A stretch of DNA of 64,000 nt from Dyadobacter arcticus (GCF_011762185.1 NZ_JAASQJ010000001.1:682001-746000); one strand, 5' to 3'. Shown: positions 1-8,861, counted from the first letter of the stretch. Made by a program: numbers and translations. Notes: generated from the sequence alone by a model not told the origin.

Positions 1-552
1 ACGGCGCTGGTTGCCCATTTGGATCACATTCTTATATTTTTTTGCAACCGATACCAGAAGCTCCCCCTCATGTGGGTTGTGGCTGCAGGGTTTTTCCAGG
101 TAAACATGTTTTCCAGCCTTGGAAGCAAGAATTGCGGCTGGCGCATGCCAATGGTCGGGAGCTGCCACGACCAGCGCATCCAAATCTTTGTTTTCCAATG
201 CTTTACGAAAGTCGGGGACGTTCGCAGGTTTGGACTTCGTAATGTCATTTACCGTCTCGATCGCTTTATCGGCCGCGCGGGTGTCCACATCAGAAATAGA
301 AATTACCTCGCAATTGGGCTGTAAGGCATAGTTGGAAGAAAGCGCCAGTCCACGGCTATTCACACCCATTACACCTACCCGTACCTTTTCATTTGCTCCC
401 AAAATTTTGCCATAGCTTTTTGGACTAAAACCTGGCAAAACACCACCAAAAGTAATCACAGCGCTTCCAGCCAATGTTTTTTTGATAAAATCTCTGCGGT
501 TATCCGATTGATTACAATCCATATCTTTTTTTGTCTGATTGATATTTTGCAT
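1..552 (-). CDS. Gfo/Idh/MocA-family oxidoreductase, Tat-exported (C-terminus outside window)
   Basis: Reading the minus strand from an ATG at 552 gives an N-terminus with a twin-arginine signal (NRRDFIKK) and a hydrophobic stretch, then a Rossmann nucleotide-binding start (VRVGVMGVNSRG), the DALVVAAPDHWHA segment and the EKPCSHNPHEGE signature of Gfo/Idh/MocA proteins, ending at VIQMGNQR at the window edge. Family members are NAD(P)-dependent sugar or cyclitol oxidoreductases; Tat-exported versions with this EKP...QMGNQ layout resemble the GH109-like branch, which cuts glycosides by an NAD-dependent route. It is the last visible gene of a minus-strand operon, 18 bp after the beta-propeller gene. 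An in-frame ATG at 522 is an equally possible start. The substrate is unknown. Confidence 0.85.
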   Translation of the reverse strand, partial: MQNINQTKKDMDCNQSDNRRDFIKKTLAGSAVITFGGVLPGFSPKSYGKILGANEKVRVGVMGVNSRGLALSSNYALQPNCEVISISDVDTRAADKAIETVNDITKSKPANVPDFRKALENKDLDALVVAAPDHWHAPAAILASKAGKHVYLEKPCSHNPHEGELLVSVAKKYKNVIQMGNQRR

Positions 553-570
553 GGAATAAGCGTTTAATGT

Positions 571-1890
571 TCATTTGAATGGATTAGGGATTTTGATTAG
601 GCCCTGAATAATTTTTTCATCGTGCTCGAGCCGGCCAAGAGTGTAAACGCTGCCATCCGCACCGACCGCGATCGAATTCACATAAGTAGGTCGGGCGCCA
701 TTTTCGTAAAATATGGGGCCGTGATCCATGTATGTCTGGCTTGGAAGGTTATAGGTGATCAAATGAAGGTTTTCCAACCCTTTCGCCGCACCTTTCGCAA
801 TTTGCGTTTCTCCTTTTACCCGTTTACCATCTTGATACACAGGCCCGCCGGTAAGATAATAGATTGTTTCCTGATCAGGCCCAAGCTGAAAACCAAGGTA
901 ACCATAGCTAAACTGGTCAAACATCCCGCTTCTTTTGGACGGCCCGGACGTAATGCGTTCGACTATCTCAATCCTCTCCGACTTTGGATCAAAACGGAAG
1001 AGATATCCTGAGTTACCGTGTACGCCGTACGCAACATTCTCGGTCGGGTGCCAGAAGATTTTCCGCCAATTGTACGACATGCTTCCAGGCCGGGTAGGGT
1101 CGTATTTCCCAAAATAGTCCAGCCGCAAATCCACGTTTTCCAGCTTGCGGATCGCAATGGTTTCCGGATCATAACAAAAAATATCACCCTCAGCCACTGA
1201 GAAATAAACCTTTCCATTTCTAGCATCCACAAAGAGCGATCGGCAAAGAGAGCGAAAATCCTGCCCGGGCGCTCCCGCTTCGCCGCCATGGGAGATCGGG
1301 CCGAGAATCCTTAACGCCTTCTGATCAACATCATAATGCACAAAATTGCCATGGGGCCACGTAATGCCATACAATTGTCCCCGATCACGGTCCATAGTCA
1401 TTGAAACTACTCCCTCGCCATTCTGGATTTTGGCCAGATCTTCAAATTGCCCTGTTTTTAAATCATAAGAAAGGAAATGTCCGCCCGGATATAGCCCATA
1501 TCCCTCTGGAGGCGTTTCCGGCAGCCGTTCCATTCCGTCAATTGACTGATAGTAGCCGACATGTGTGGAGAAATACAGCTTTCCATCTCGTTCGTAAAAC
1601 CGGACGTGGCTTTTGCCTTGCGGAATTGTTTTCGAATCCTTCTCTCCGCAAATTTCAGTAAGGTCACCCAAAAACCGGATCGAATCGTTTTCAGGATCAT
1701 ACACATACATTTGACCTCCAACTTCGTGATTGTCGGAAGACAGAACGTAATATATTTTGCCGTCACTCGCAGCTGAAATCGCATTGTAAGTATCATGTGC
1801 TTTTTCAAAACCCGAGTAATAAAGGTTGGCAGTTAAGGTTTCCTTATCCGTCAAAGACTCAAATGCCACAAAATAGTCGGTACGATTCAC
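571..1890 (-). CDS. Beta-propeller protein of unknown function
   Basis: A 439-residue protein made of repeated short beta-strand blocks such as GKIYYVLSS, GKLYFSTHVGYY, GQLYGITWPHG, GKVYFSVAEGDIF and GSVYTLGRLEHD, the pattern of a six- or seven-bladed propeller. No signal peptide is visible from the only plausible start, a GTG at 1890, 10 bp after the stop of the ceramidase-like gene. Several blades carry histidines (HVGYY, WPHGNF), as in some lyase-like propellers, but I cannot place it in a named family. Its position in an operon with oxidoreductases and an aminotransferase suggests a role in catabolism of the same compound; this is inference. Product function unknown. Confidence 0.75.
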   Translation of the reverse strand: MNRTDYFVAFESLTDKETLTANLYYSGFEKAHDTYNAISAASDGKIYYVLSSDNHEVGGQMYVYDPENDSIRFLGDLTEICGEKDSKTIPQGKSHVRFYERDGKLYFSTHVGYYQSIDGMERLPETPPEGYGLYPGGHFLSYDLKTGQFEDLAKIQNGEGVVSMTMDRDRGQLYGITWPHGNFVHYDVDQKALRILGPISHGGEAGAPGQDFRSLCRSLFVDARNGKVYFSVAEGDIFCYDPETIAIRKLENVDLRLDYFGKYDPTRPGSMSYNWRKIFWHPTENVAYGVHGNSGYLFRFDPKSERIEIVERITSGPSKRSGMFDQFSYGYLGFQLGPDQETIYYLTGGPVYQDGKRVKGETQIAKGAAKGLENLHLITYNLPSQTYMDHGPIFYENGARPTYVNSIAVGADGSVYTLGRLEHDEKIIQGLIKIPNPFK

Positions 1891-1900
1891 GATCGGAACA

Positions 1901-3271
1901 TTAGTTTTTGATTACCCGCGATTCGGGTTTGACTACGCCAGCCTGCTTTGCCAGCTGCACCATTCCATTCAAAATTTCAATTTCCACATCCGAGGCCCAG
2001 GTTGCAGGAAGTCCGTAAACAATCGCTGCGACTTCGCCCTCATAACCACCTTCCCGCAGAATGGTTGTACTCGGAATGTACGTCATCACATCATTGGTAT
2101 AACCCATCACAAACGTGTCCTGGCCAAATATTTTTTTGAGATTAATCGCATAATCCACCACCAATTCCCCACCCATGGTCATGATAGCCTGCTCTCCCAG
2201 TTTCCAAACCTGTATGGGAAAAGGGTAAGAGGTCTGAAATTTTTCGCCCTTATCAATTTTCTCTATCATTCTGTTGGCCCATTTTTGTTGGTAACTCGTT
2301 GTTTTCGAGGCCAATGCAGAGAATTGTTCTTTGGTAGGCGCGGTTGTGAGTGATAGTTCAAGTTCGGTGTAAGCCGTTGAAAGTTTCGCATCCAGCGGTT
2401 TCATATCTTCACTCAAAACCCTCTCTACCGCGGCTGCCAATGTTTTTCCATATTGAATCGCAAGCGGAACGGTATGTCTCGGCAATGGATTTTGGTCAGC
2501 TCCGGCTCCCTGGAAAAACAGTGCACTTGCTCCGGGATATAGTTTTTCAAGCTCAATTTGCGCGAAACCCGGATAGTCGCCCGACCATTTATATTGATCC
2601 AAAACCGTGGGGTGGCATGCATATCCGAATGCAATGGCAATTATTTTCCCTTTCGAGTCCGACACTTTTAACACTGGTACCGCAGCATCTCCCGGTCCTG
2701 CAATTTCTGTCAATGTTTCCAAAGTGGCCGCATTGTTATTTCTGCGGTTAACCTGAAATCGGGTTACGCCATTTTGCGATTGCAAAGTGGCGGGTTGCAA
2801 CGCCTGAACCGCATAGCCAACGAGCTTAATGATCTGATTGGAAAGCAATTCAGCATATTGATCAATTTTTCTCTGTTCAGCTTCATTCAATGGATAAATG
2901 TCCGAAAGTGCGGTCCCAAGCACAGGTCCCGAATGAGTATGTGAGCTATTGAGGATAATCTGAGCTTTGGATAACTTGTATTTAGCATTCAGCTTGGTCC
3001 TGATATCATCGGACAGGACTTTCGGGAATCCGAGAAGATCTGTTGTAATCATAACAGCTTGTTTTCCGTCCGCATCTTCCAATACCAATGCCTTTGCCCA
3101 CAAATCATGAAGCTTACCCTCGGATGCATGCGTCCGGGAAGCAAAACCTGCCATCCACATTTCCTGCTGTGGTGTGATGGCAACTCGCGCTACTCCGGCT
3201 TTCCACCCATTTTGCGCAGAAACCGGCAGGAAACCGACCATTAAGAAGGTTAGGGCAATGAGTATCCTCAT
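1901..3271 (-). CDS. Neutral/alkaline ceramidase N-terminal-domain protein (secreted)
   Basis: A 456-residue protein with a Sec signal peptide (residues 1-20, cleavage after VSAQ). It carries the zinc-site signature of the neutral/alkaline non-lysosomal ceramidase family: NSSHTHSGP at residues 108-116 (H111 and H113 as likely zinc ligands), a further histidine in YACHPTVLD, and FFQGAGADQNP. True ceramidases are usually about 650-750 residues with a C-terminal beta domain; this protein has only the catalytic N-terminal part. Short forms are common in sugar-catabolism clusters of Bacteroidota and Planctomycetes and may hydrolyse other amides or esters. Its ATG overlaps the stop of the upstream aminotransferase gene by 4 bp (ATGA), so translation is probably coupled. 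Confidence 0.85.
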   Translation of the reverse strand: MRILIALTFLMVGFLPVSAQNGWKAGVARVAITPQQEMWMAGFASRTHASEGKLHDLWAKALVLEDADGKQAVMITTDLLGFPKVLSDDIRTKLNAKYKLSKAQIILNSSHTHSGPVLGTALSDIYPLNEAEQRKIDQYAELLSNQIIKLVGYAVQALQPATLQSQNGVTRFQVNRRNNNAATLETLTEIAGPGDAAVPVLKVSDSKGKIIAIAFGYACHPTVLDQYKWSGDYPGFAQIELEKLYPGASALFFQGAGADQNPLPRHTVPLAIQYGKTLAAAVERVLSEDMKPLDAKLSTAYTELELSLTTAPTKEQFSALASKTTSYQQKWANRMIEKIDKGEKFQTSYPFPIQVWKLGEQAIMTMGGELVVDYAINLKKIFGQDTFVMGYTNDVMTYIPSTTILREGGYEGEVAAIVYGLPATWASDVEIEILNGMVQLAKQAGVVKPESRVIKN

Positions 3272-4656
3272 TTTTTGCTCAAAGTTTTAATTTTGTCCGC
3301 ATTCTGATGGATTTTCTCAATGGCCGAGGCAATGGCTTTCATATCTGATTGTGTGCCCAGCAAAATATTTTGCGTAAACCAGACTGCCTCTTCACAGAGC
3401 TGGTCGTTTTGGGGACATTTGTTCCGCTCGTTGTACGTATTGATGTTGAGCATTTCTGCCGGATACATTTTCTTATAATTTTTGGATTGAAATGTATCCT
3501 TGAGATAGGGTTGGGTATTCAAAGTTGTGTACCCGCTGGAACAAGGAACGCCTTCGGCCTGTAAAGCCTTTAAAAAATTGATTCTTAGTAAACCCTTAAA
3601 ACCTTCTTTATGATAACGAAATGGAAAAAGATGAAAAGCGCCGCGGGTCACTTTATCGTATAGTTTGTAGGGTATAATGCCCGGAATGTCTTTGATCAAG
3701 GATTTCAAATAGGCGGCATTCTCATTTCGGGTGGTCGTTTGGGCATCCAGCCTTTTCATTTGGGCAAGTCCGATTGCGGCCTGATATTCTGTAAATCGTA
3801 GTTTGGTGCCCTGCATCATACTGCCGGTTCCTATTGCCGCAACACCGGCACCGAAAGGATTACCGAAATTGGAATAGGAAAAACACTTATCCATAAATTG
3901 GTCATTGTTACTCACAATGGCACCGCCTTCGCCAATCGGCAGGTTTTTGGAATTTTGAAAACTAAAACAACCCGCGTCGCCAATCGTACCCACTTTATGT
4001 TTATCATATTCTGCCAAATGCGCCTGGCAGGCGTCTTCTATTACCAGCAGCTTGTGTTTTTTAGCAATAGCCATAATCGGGTCCATATCCGCAGGTAATC
4101 CCAGGATATGGACGGGCAAAATAGCTTTGGTGCGTGAAGTGATCTTCGCCTCAATTTTGGCGGGATCGATCTGGAAAGTCTCCGGGTCAACATCTACAAA
4201 AACGGGCATCGCGCCATTGGATAGGATTGCAGAAACTGTTGCTATGAAGGTATATGGTGGAACCAGAACTTCGTCACCAGCCTTGATATCGAATTGGTTC
4301 AATGCAATTACCAACGAATTGGTACCGTTTACGACGGCCAGACATCGCTTTGCACCCAATGCTGCTGCCCATTCTTTTTCAAACTCAGTAACCACTGCCG
4401 CCCGCGACCATACGCCGCTGCGGAGTACCTCCAAAACCTGTTTTTCATCCGTCTCAGGGTTCCAGATAGGCCAGATTGGCCATTTATCGACACTCCAAGC
4501 CGATGCCCCTCCCAAAATCGCCGGTTTTTGTGCCGAAAGGCTGCCTATCTCAAATGGTTTATTAATGCTGCCCGCAGTTAGGACAATGCCCAAACTTGCA
4601 AGCGTGTTACGCTTTACAAAAGTGCGCCGAGAGAGCTTTTCTTTAAATGGTTTCAT
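3268..4656 (-). CDS. DegT/DnrJ/EryC1/StrS-family PLP aminotransferase with Tat signal
   Basis: A 462-residue fold-type I PLP enzyme. The DegT family signature is clear: VNGTNSLVIALN near residue 110, PPYTFIAT, a VIEDACQAH block with the PLP-binding Asp at about 208, and SFQNSKNLPIGEGG with the Schiff-base lysine at residue 237. Relatives transaminate keto-sugars, usually as nucleotide sugars in the cytoplasm. The odd part is the first 35 residues: KLSRRTFVKRN followed by a hydrophobic stretch is a Tat export signal, which would place the folded, cofactor-loaded enzyme in the periplasm. It lies 30 bp downstream of a Tat-bearing oxidoreductase gene and overlaps the next gene by 4 bp. The reaction and substrate are not predictable from sequence. 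Confidence 0.88.
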   Translation of the reverse strand: MKPFKEKLSRRTFVKRNTLASLGIVLTAGSINKPFEIGSLSAQKPAILGGASAWSVDKWPIWPIWNPETDEKQVLEVLRSGVWSRAAVVTEFEKEWAAALGAKRCLAVVNGTNSLVIALNQFDIKAGDEVLVPPYTFIATVSAILSNGAMPVFVDVDPETFQIDPAKIEAKITSRTKAILPVHILGLPADMDPIMAIAKKHKLLVIEDACQAHLAEYDKHKVGTIGDAGCFSFQNSKNLPIGEGGAIVSNNDQFMDKCFSYSNFGNPFGAGVAAIGTGSMMQGTKLRFTEYQAAIGLAQMKRLDAQTTTRNENAAYLKSLIKDIPGIIPYKLYDKVTRGAFHLFPFRYHKEGFKGLLRINFLKALQAEGVPCSSGYTTLNTQPYLKDTFQSKNYKKMYPAEMLNINTYNERNKCPQNDQLCEEAVWFTQNILLGTQSDMKAIASAIEKIHQNADKIKTLSKK

Positions 4657-4686
4657 GGGATTTAAGATAAGTCATGATTTCAAACC

Positions 4687-5691
4687 TTAATTCTTTCGAG
4701 CTTTCGCAAGCACACTTTCAAGCGTTACGCTTTTTCCACCCTGTCGCTTGCTCTCATCCGCAGCTTCCATGAACGCAAATATTTCAATGGTTTCCTCGGG
4801 CGTTACGGGAACCTCTCCGGTTTTGAAATACTTAACAATATCCGTTAAAAGTGGCTCATAACCTCCATATGGTCCAAGCACTTTGTTGCCATCTTCGGTG
4901 AAAACCGTTCCGCCATAATCGTGCTTTCCTGTTCGCGTGCCCCGGAATGTGCCTGTTCGGCCATCGCCCCATATCCCTACTACAATATCCGTATCGGGCG
5001 AACTGACGCGGGTGACGCTTTTGCAGCCGGTCCCCATAACAGTATAGAGCGTTTCCACGCCGTGTATGCCATACCAAAAGAAATCAGGATGTGTTTTTTC
5101 AAGAACGGCAGGACTATATGTGTCCGCACCGAGGACTTTTTTCTTGTCAATGCTTTCTATCCCTTTAATATAGCGAAGGGAAGAAGCAGAAAATATGGGA
5201 ATGTTATATTTTTTAGATGCTGCATAAATAGCAATTGTATCGGATAAAGAAGCCGCAACGGGTTTATCGATGAACATTCTCTTGCCTGCTTTGAAAACTT
5301 CCAAAGCCTGTTCCAGATGTAATCGTCCGTCATTGGTTTCCAAAAGTACCACGTCGACGTTGGCTAAGAGTTCTTTGATCGAGCCAGCAATCTCGACACC
5401 CAGCTTTTTTATTTCTTCAATGTATCCTGGAATTCGTTTCGTGCTGGATTCAATGTCCTTGCTGCCGTATGGGTAAGCAGCGGTAATGCGGTAACCGTCA
5501 AAAACAGGATCAGGCTGGGCGGCATTCAGGGCTTTTGCAAATGCGATGCTGTGAGATGTATCCAGACCAATAATGCCGACCCGTTTTCCATCGGCAGGTT
5601 TCGCGGTTGTTGGCAGATAATGGAGAAAACCCAATCCTGCGCCCGCCGCAATGGATTTGATAAGAAACCTTCTTCTGTCGCGAGAATGCAT
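4687..5691 (-). CDS. Gfo/Idh/MocA-family oxidoreductase, Tat signal
   Basis: A 334-residue protein. Residues 6-12 (RRRFLIK) and the following hydrophobic run form a Tat signal. A Rossmann start (KRVGIIGLDTSH, residues 36-47) is followed by VDVVLLETNDGRLH and an IDKP motif at 141-144, where the family normally has EKP; the catalytic-loop lysine is therefore present (K143). The C-terminal half carries the alpha/beta substrate domain, including a FFWYGIHGVETLY histidine motif and a late GPYGGYEPLLTDIVKYF segment. It is the first gene of the five-gene operon and starts 37 bp downstream of a 14-bp palindrome. Likely an NAD(P)-dependent sugar or cyclitol dehydrogenase; substrate unknown. Confidence 0.85.
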   Translation of the reverse strand: MHSRDRRRFLIKSIAAGAGLGFLHYLPTTAKPADGKRVGIIGLDTSHSIAFAKALNAAQPDPVFDGYRITAAYPYGSKDIESSTKRIPGYIEEIKKLGVEIAGSIKELLANVDVVLLETNDGRLHLEQALEVFKAGKRMFIDKPVAASLSDTIAIYAASKKYNIPIFSASSLRYIKGIESIDKKKVLGADTYSPAVLEKTHPDFFWYGIHGVETLYTVMGTGCKSVTRVSSPDTDIVVGIWGDGRTGTFRGTRTGKHDYGGTVFTEDGNKVLGPYGGYEPLLTDIVKYFKTGEVPVTPEETIEIFAFMEAADESKRQGGKSVTLESVLAKARKN

Positions 5692-5728
5692 AATTTTTAA
5701 AAAAAGTGTTTAGGAATAATCTCTGGTT

Positions 5729-5742
5729 CGGGTACGTACCCG
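5729..5742. promoter_or_regulatory. Perfect palindrome, candidate LacI-family operator
   Basis: The sequence CGGGTACGTACCCG reads identically on both strands. It has the central CG and even symmetry typical of LacI/PurR-family operators. It lies between the stop of the LacI-type gene and the start of the operon it precedes, 37 bp upstream of the first operon ATG, the position expected for repression. I did not notice a second copy elsewhere in the window. Confidence 0.55.
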
Positions 5743-5788
5743 TAAATATAATAATTAATTTAAATTTACATAAATAATAGAATGTGTG

Positions 5789-6847
5789 CTAATTCATGTA
5801 AAAGGCTTGATTCTCTTTGGTAATGATATCAATCGGCATAAACTGCACCTTTTCAATGCGTGTGCCTAAAACCAATGTTTCATATAACGACATCAGTCCG
5901 CGATATCCTTGCTCCTCAGGCTTATGACAGATCAGAAAGTCGATCAATCCGTTTTCCAGGTAATTGATATTTTCTTTTAGGAAGTCGTAACCGATCAGCG
6001 ATATATCGTCGCGCTTACTTTTTTCAAGAAACTTGGCAACAGCAAACACCCTGGAATTGGTTACGAAAATGGCTTGAATGCCTTCGTGATCGTTTAAGAC
6101 TTTGGTCAGCTCCCGAGAAACCGATAAGTTGTCGGTGTCCTGAATGTCGACCCGGATAATGTCGCCAGGTAGCTTGTGATCTTTAAAATAGGAGCGAAAA
6201 CCCTCTTCGATCTGAACGTAATTGTAATTGTCGGTTGCTCTCGAAATGTTGATAACGAGCACCTTATGTCTTTCTTTCAAACGATAGGTAAGCAGCTTGG
6301 CACCTACATATCCGCTTTGATAGAGGTGCGGACCAATGTAACAGAGATTGTGCTGGTCAGGCAGATCGGAGTCGATGAATGTGAAAGGTATTTTTCTGGA
6401 ATAACAGGCTTCGGTAAATTGTTTGGCTTCTTCCACAAATGAAGGAGCAAGTAATACGCCATGGAAATTCCCTTCCAAAATGAGATCTGCCTTTGCATTG
6501 AATGAGTTGCGGTCGTTCAGATCAAAGAAAAACGGTATAGCCTGAACGCCATATTTCTTTATCTCGGTTTCTGCTCGGGAAATCCCTTTCAATGGTGATT
6601 CCCAAAAATCGGTTTCCTCAGAAACTTTGGGAATTAAAACTGCAAGCGATATGATTTTTCGGGAGGCAAGCCGACTAGCAAGAATATTGGGCTGATAATC
6701 AAGCTCCTTTATAATGTCATTGATTTTCTTTTTCGTTTTCTCCGATACACCCGAACGATTGTGGATTACCCTGTCTACGGTTGCAATTGACACATTGGCC
6801 CGCCGGGCAATTTCTTTCACACCATAAAAAGTGGTCTCGTTTGACAT
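5789..6847 (-). CDS. LacI-family transcriptional regulator
   Basis: A 352-residue regulator. The N-terminal helix-turn-helix and hinge are canonical: YGVKEIARRANVSIATV for the HTH, then NRSGVSEKTKKKI, and YQPNILASRLAS for the hinge helix. The rest is a periplasmic-binding-protein-like effector domain (PISLAVLIPKV-type opening strand, YIGPHLYQSGYVGAKLL, LIGYDFLKENI, KPEEQGYRG). Such proteins repress nearby catabolic genes until a sugar or related ligand binds. It is transcribed in the same direction as the operon starting at 5691, 97 bp away, and divergently from the sulfatase at 6952, so it could control either or both. No signal peptide or truncation. Confidence 0.93.
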   Translation of the reverse strand: MSNETTFYGVKEIARRANVSIATVDRVIHNRSGVSEKTKKKINDIIKELDYQPNILASRLASRKIISLAVLIPKVSEETDFWESPLKGISRAETEIKKYGVQAIPFFFDLNDRNSFNAKADLILEGNFHGVLLAPSFVEEAKQFTEACYSRKIPFTFIDSDLPDQHNLCYIGPHLYQSGYVGAKLLTYRLKERHKVLVINISRATDNYNYVQIEEGFRSYFKDHKLPGDIIRVDIQDTDNLSVSRELTKVLNDHEGIQAIFVTNSRVFAVAKFLEKSKRDDISLIGYDFLKENINYLENGLIDFLICHKPEEQGYRGLMSLYETLVLGTRIEKVQFMPIDIITKENQAFYMN

Positions 6848-6951
6848 TTTTGAAGGCTAATAAAAGGAACTGTGAATGATGAAAGTAAATAGCCTTTTTT
6901 AAAATAGCAATGAAAACAAGCATTATCAGCTAGATTCACGGATTATGCTGC

Positions 6952-8460
6952 ATGATTAGTCGGCATAATGGATTTATCAATAAATTTCCGAAAATGATCT
7001 TTCATAAAATGTCTCTTAAAATGCTCCGTTTGGTTTCTGCCGCCGTTTTATGTCTTGGCTTTTATCTGCTAACTGCATTCCAGTCTGAAAAACCACCAGC
7101 AAAAACTCCCAACATTGTCCTTTTTTTTATTGATGACCTGGGATATGGTGATTTGTCGGTCAATGGGGCGCTGGGGTACACCACGCCCAATCTGGATAAA
7201 ATGGCGTTTGAAGGAACCCGGTTTACAAACTTCATGGCAGCTCAGGCCGTTTGCAGCGCTTCGCGGGCAGCATTACTAACCGGCTGTTATCCAAACCGGC
7301 TCGGAATATCGGGGGCATTCGGGCCTTCGTCGCCGATCGGTTTAAATCCGGAAGAGGAAACGATCGCTGAATTGGTAAAGGCGCAGGGATATGCGACGGG
7401 TATTTTTGGGAAATGGCACCTGGGAAGTCAAGAACAGTTTCTGCCCTTGCAGCAAGGCTTTGATGAATACTATGGGGTGCCGTATTCACATGATATGTGG
7501 CCGCTACATCCCTGGCAGGAAACCTCAAAATATCCTCCGCTGCATTGGATTGATGGAAATAAGCAGGGTAAGGAGATCAAAACGCTGGATGATGCCAGTG
7601 AACTTACGCCGGTGATTACAGAACATGCAATTTCATTTATCAGAAAAAATAAGAGTAAGCCATTCTTCTTGTATGTGCCTCATCCATTGCCGCACGTGCC
7701 GCTTGCAGCATCTGCAAAGTTTAAAGGCAAAAGTGGCCGTGGTATTTTTGGGGATGTTATGATGGAGCTGGACTGGTCTGTTGGCGAGATTATGAAGGAG
7801 CTGAAAACCCAGGGTCTGGACAAGAACACGCTGGTCATTTTTACCAGCGACAACGGCCCCTGGCTGAATTACGGCGACCACGCGGGATCGGCGGGAGGAT
7901 TTCGGGAAGGTAAAGGAACTTCATTTGAAGGCGGGCAACGGGAGCCTTGTATTATGCGCTGGCCAGGCGTTGTGCCGGCAGGCAGGGTTTCCAATAAGTT
8001 GCTGTCAACCATTGACATTCTACCTACCATCGCCAAGCTAACCGGTGCAAAGTTGCCAAAAGCGAAGATTGATGGTATTGAATTTGTGAATCTTTTGAAA
8101 GGTGATGACAGTACGACACCCCGAGAAAGTTTTCTCTACTATTACCGACAAAACAACCTTGAAGCAGTCCGGAAAAACGATTGGAAATTAATCTTTGAAC
8201 ATCCCGGCCGGACTTACGAAGGTTCCTTACCCGGCAAGAATGGGCAACCTGGTCTAATCCCCGAAGATCACCTCTTTCCAAAAGCGCTTTACCATCTGAC
8301 GCGTGATCCGGGTGAACGCAATAATGTATTAGAGCAAAATCCCGAAATCATCACCGAACTCGAAAAAATCGCCGAAGCCGCCAGGGAAGATTTGGGCGAT
8401 GATTTACAGCAAAAGAAAGGAAAGAATGTAAGGGTTGCAGGACGCGTTGAGAAGAAATAA
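6952..8460 (+). CDS. S1-family sulfatase (formylglycine-dependent), exported
   Basis: A 502-residue sulfatase. Metal-binding NIVLFFIDDLGYGD (Asp 61 and 62) is followed by the formylglycine motif CSASR at residues 101-105, then GIFGKWHLG and TSDNGPW. The motif has Ala where most sulfatases have Pro (C-x-P-S-R); C-x-A-x-R is an accepted variant, so the enzyme should still be matured by an anaerobic or FGE-type system. The first ~20 residues are atypical: a better signal peptide (SLKMLRLVSAAVLCLGFYLL) begins at Met 15 (6994), Met 20 (7009) or Met 24 (7021), any of which may be the true start. It removes sulfate from carbohydrates in the periplasm or outside; the exact substrate is unknown. Divergent from the LacI gene. 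Confidence 0.92.
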   Translation: MISRHNGFINKFPKMIFHKMSLKMLRLVSAAVLCLGFYLLTAFQSEKPPAKTPNIVLFFIDDLGYGDLSVNGALGYTTPNLDKMAFEGTRFTNFMAAQAVCSASRAALLTGCYPNRLGISGAFGPSSPIGLNPEEETIAELVKAQGYATGIFGKWHLGSQEQFLPLQQGFDEYYGVPYSHDMWPLHPWQETSKYPPLHWIDGNKQGKEIKTLDDASELTPVITEHAISFIRKNKSKPFFLYVPHPLPHVPLAASAKFKGKSGRGIFGDVMMELDWSVGEIMKELKTQGLDKNTLVIFTSDNGPWLNYGDHAGSAGGFREGKGTSFEGGQREPCIMRWPGVVPAGRVSNKLLSTIDILPTIAKLTGAKLPKAKIDGIEFVNLLKGDDSTTPRESFLYYYRQNNLEAVRKNDWKLIFEHPGRTYEGSLPGKNGQPGLIPEDHLFPKALYHLTRDPGERNNVLEQNPEIITELEKIAEAAREDLGDDLQQKKGKNVRVAGRVEKK

Positions 8461-8861
8461 TTGAAGGATTTTTTTAAGTATTTGAAAATCTCTATTTATC
8501 AACGGTTGTTTAATTAGAATCTCTTTCTTTACTTTGTCTACCAATTAAGTAGATTAAACTTTTCGGGTATTCCAATTTTGACTAAACGTTAACGCACCTG
8601 ATACCCTGAAAGACAGCCTGGGGCCGATTTGCCGGAATTTTCGGTGGTTGTCAATTCATGCTCTTCGTCCCGGCTGTCAAAGGGTATCAGGTGCAAAGAT
8701 ACATAGCATTATACTTTCTATTCGCCTGCTTCCAGGGAATTTATCCGTTCAATTTTGCGGTTCAAAAACTGTTTTCTGCCTTTTTTTCGGCAGGATTCTT
8801 TCAGATTTCCAAGTAATCTTGCGGTTGCAAAACCTTTTATTTATATCCTGACCTTCTGAGA
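8461..8861. other. 401-bp intergenic region between two sulfatase genes
   Basis: No convincing gene. Directly after the first sulfatase the sequence is AT-rich (a T7 run at 8469-8475 without a clear stem). The middle holds a long inverted repeat (separate entry, 8594-8694). The last ~150 bp before the second sulfatase has a low-GC composition compatible with a promoter, but no TAnnTTTG element in a clean position was found. Confidence 0.5.
8594..8694. repeat. Long inverted repeat with ~53-bp loop
   Basis: The arm at 8594-8618 begins GCACCTGATACCCT and ends GACAGCC; the arm at 8672-8694 begins GGCTGTC and ends AGGGTATCAGGTGC. They pair over about 22 bp with a small bulge. The enclosed ~53 nt contain no ORF of interest. 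It could fold as an RNA hairpin, act as a processing or termination site after the first sulfatase gene, or be a non-autonomous palindromic element. Confidence 0.6.

Noticed and set aside
4052..4690. 212-residue plus-strand reading frame
   Set aside because: Antisense to the DegT-type aminotransferase, whose catalytic motifs are intact; the plus-strand product resembles no protein.
8648..8851. 67-residue reading frame between the sulfatase genes
   Set aside because: Overlaps the arm of the long inverted repeat, has no start context and no protein-like composition.
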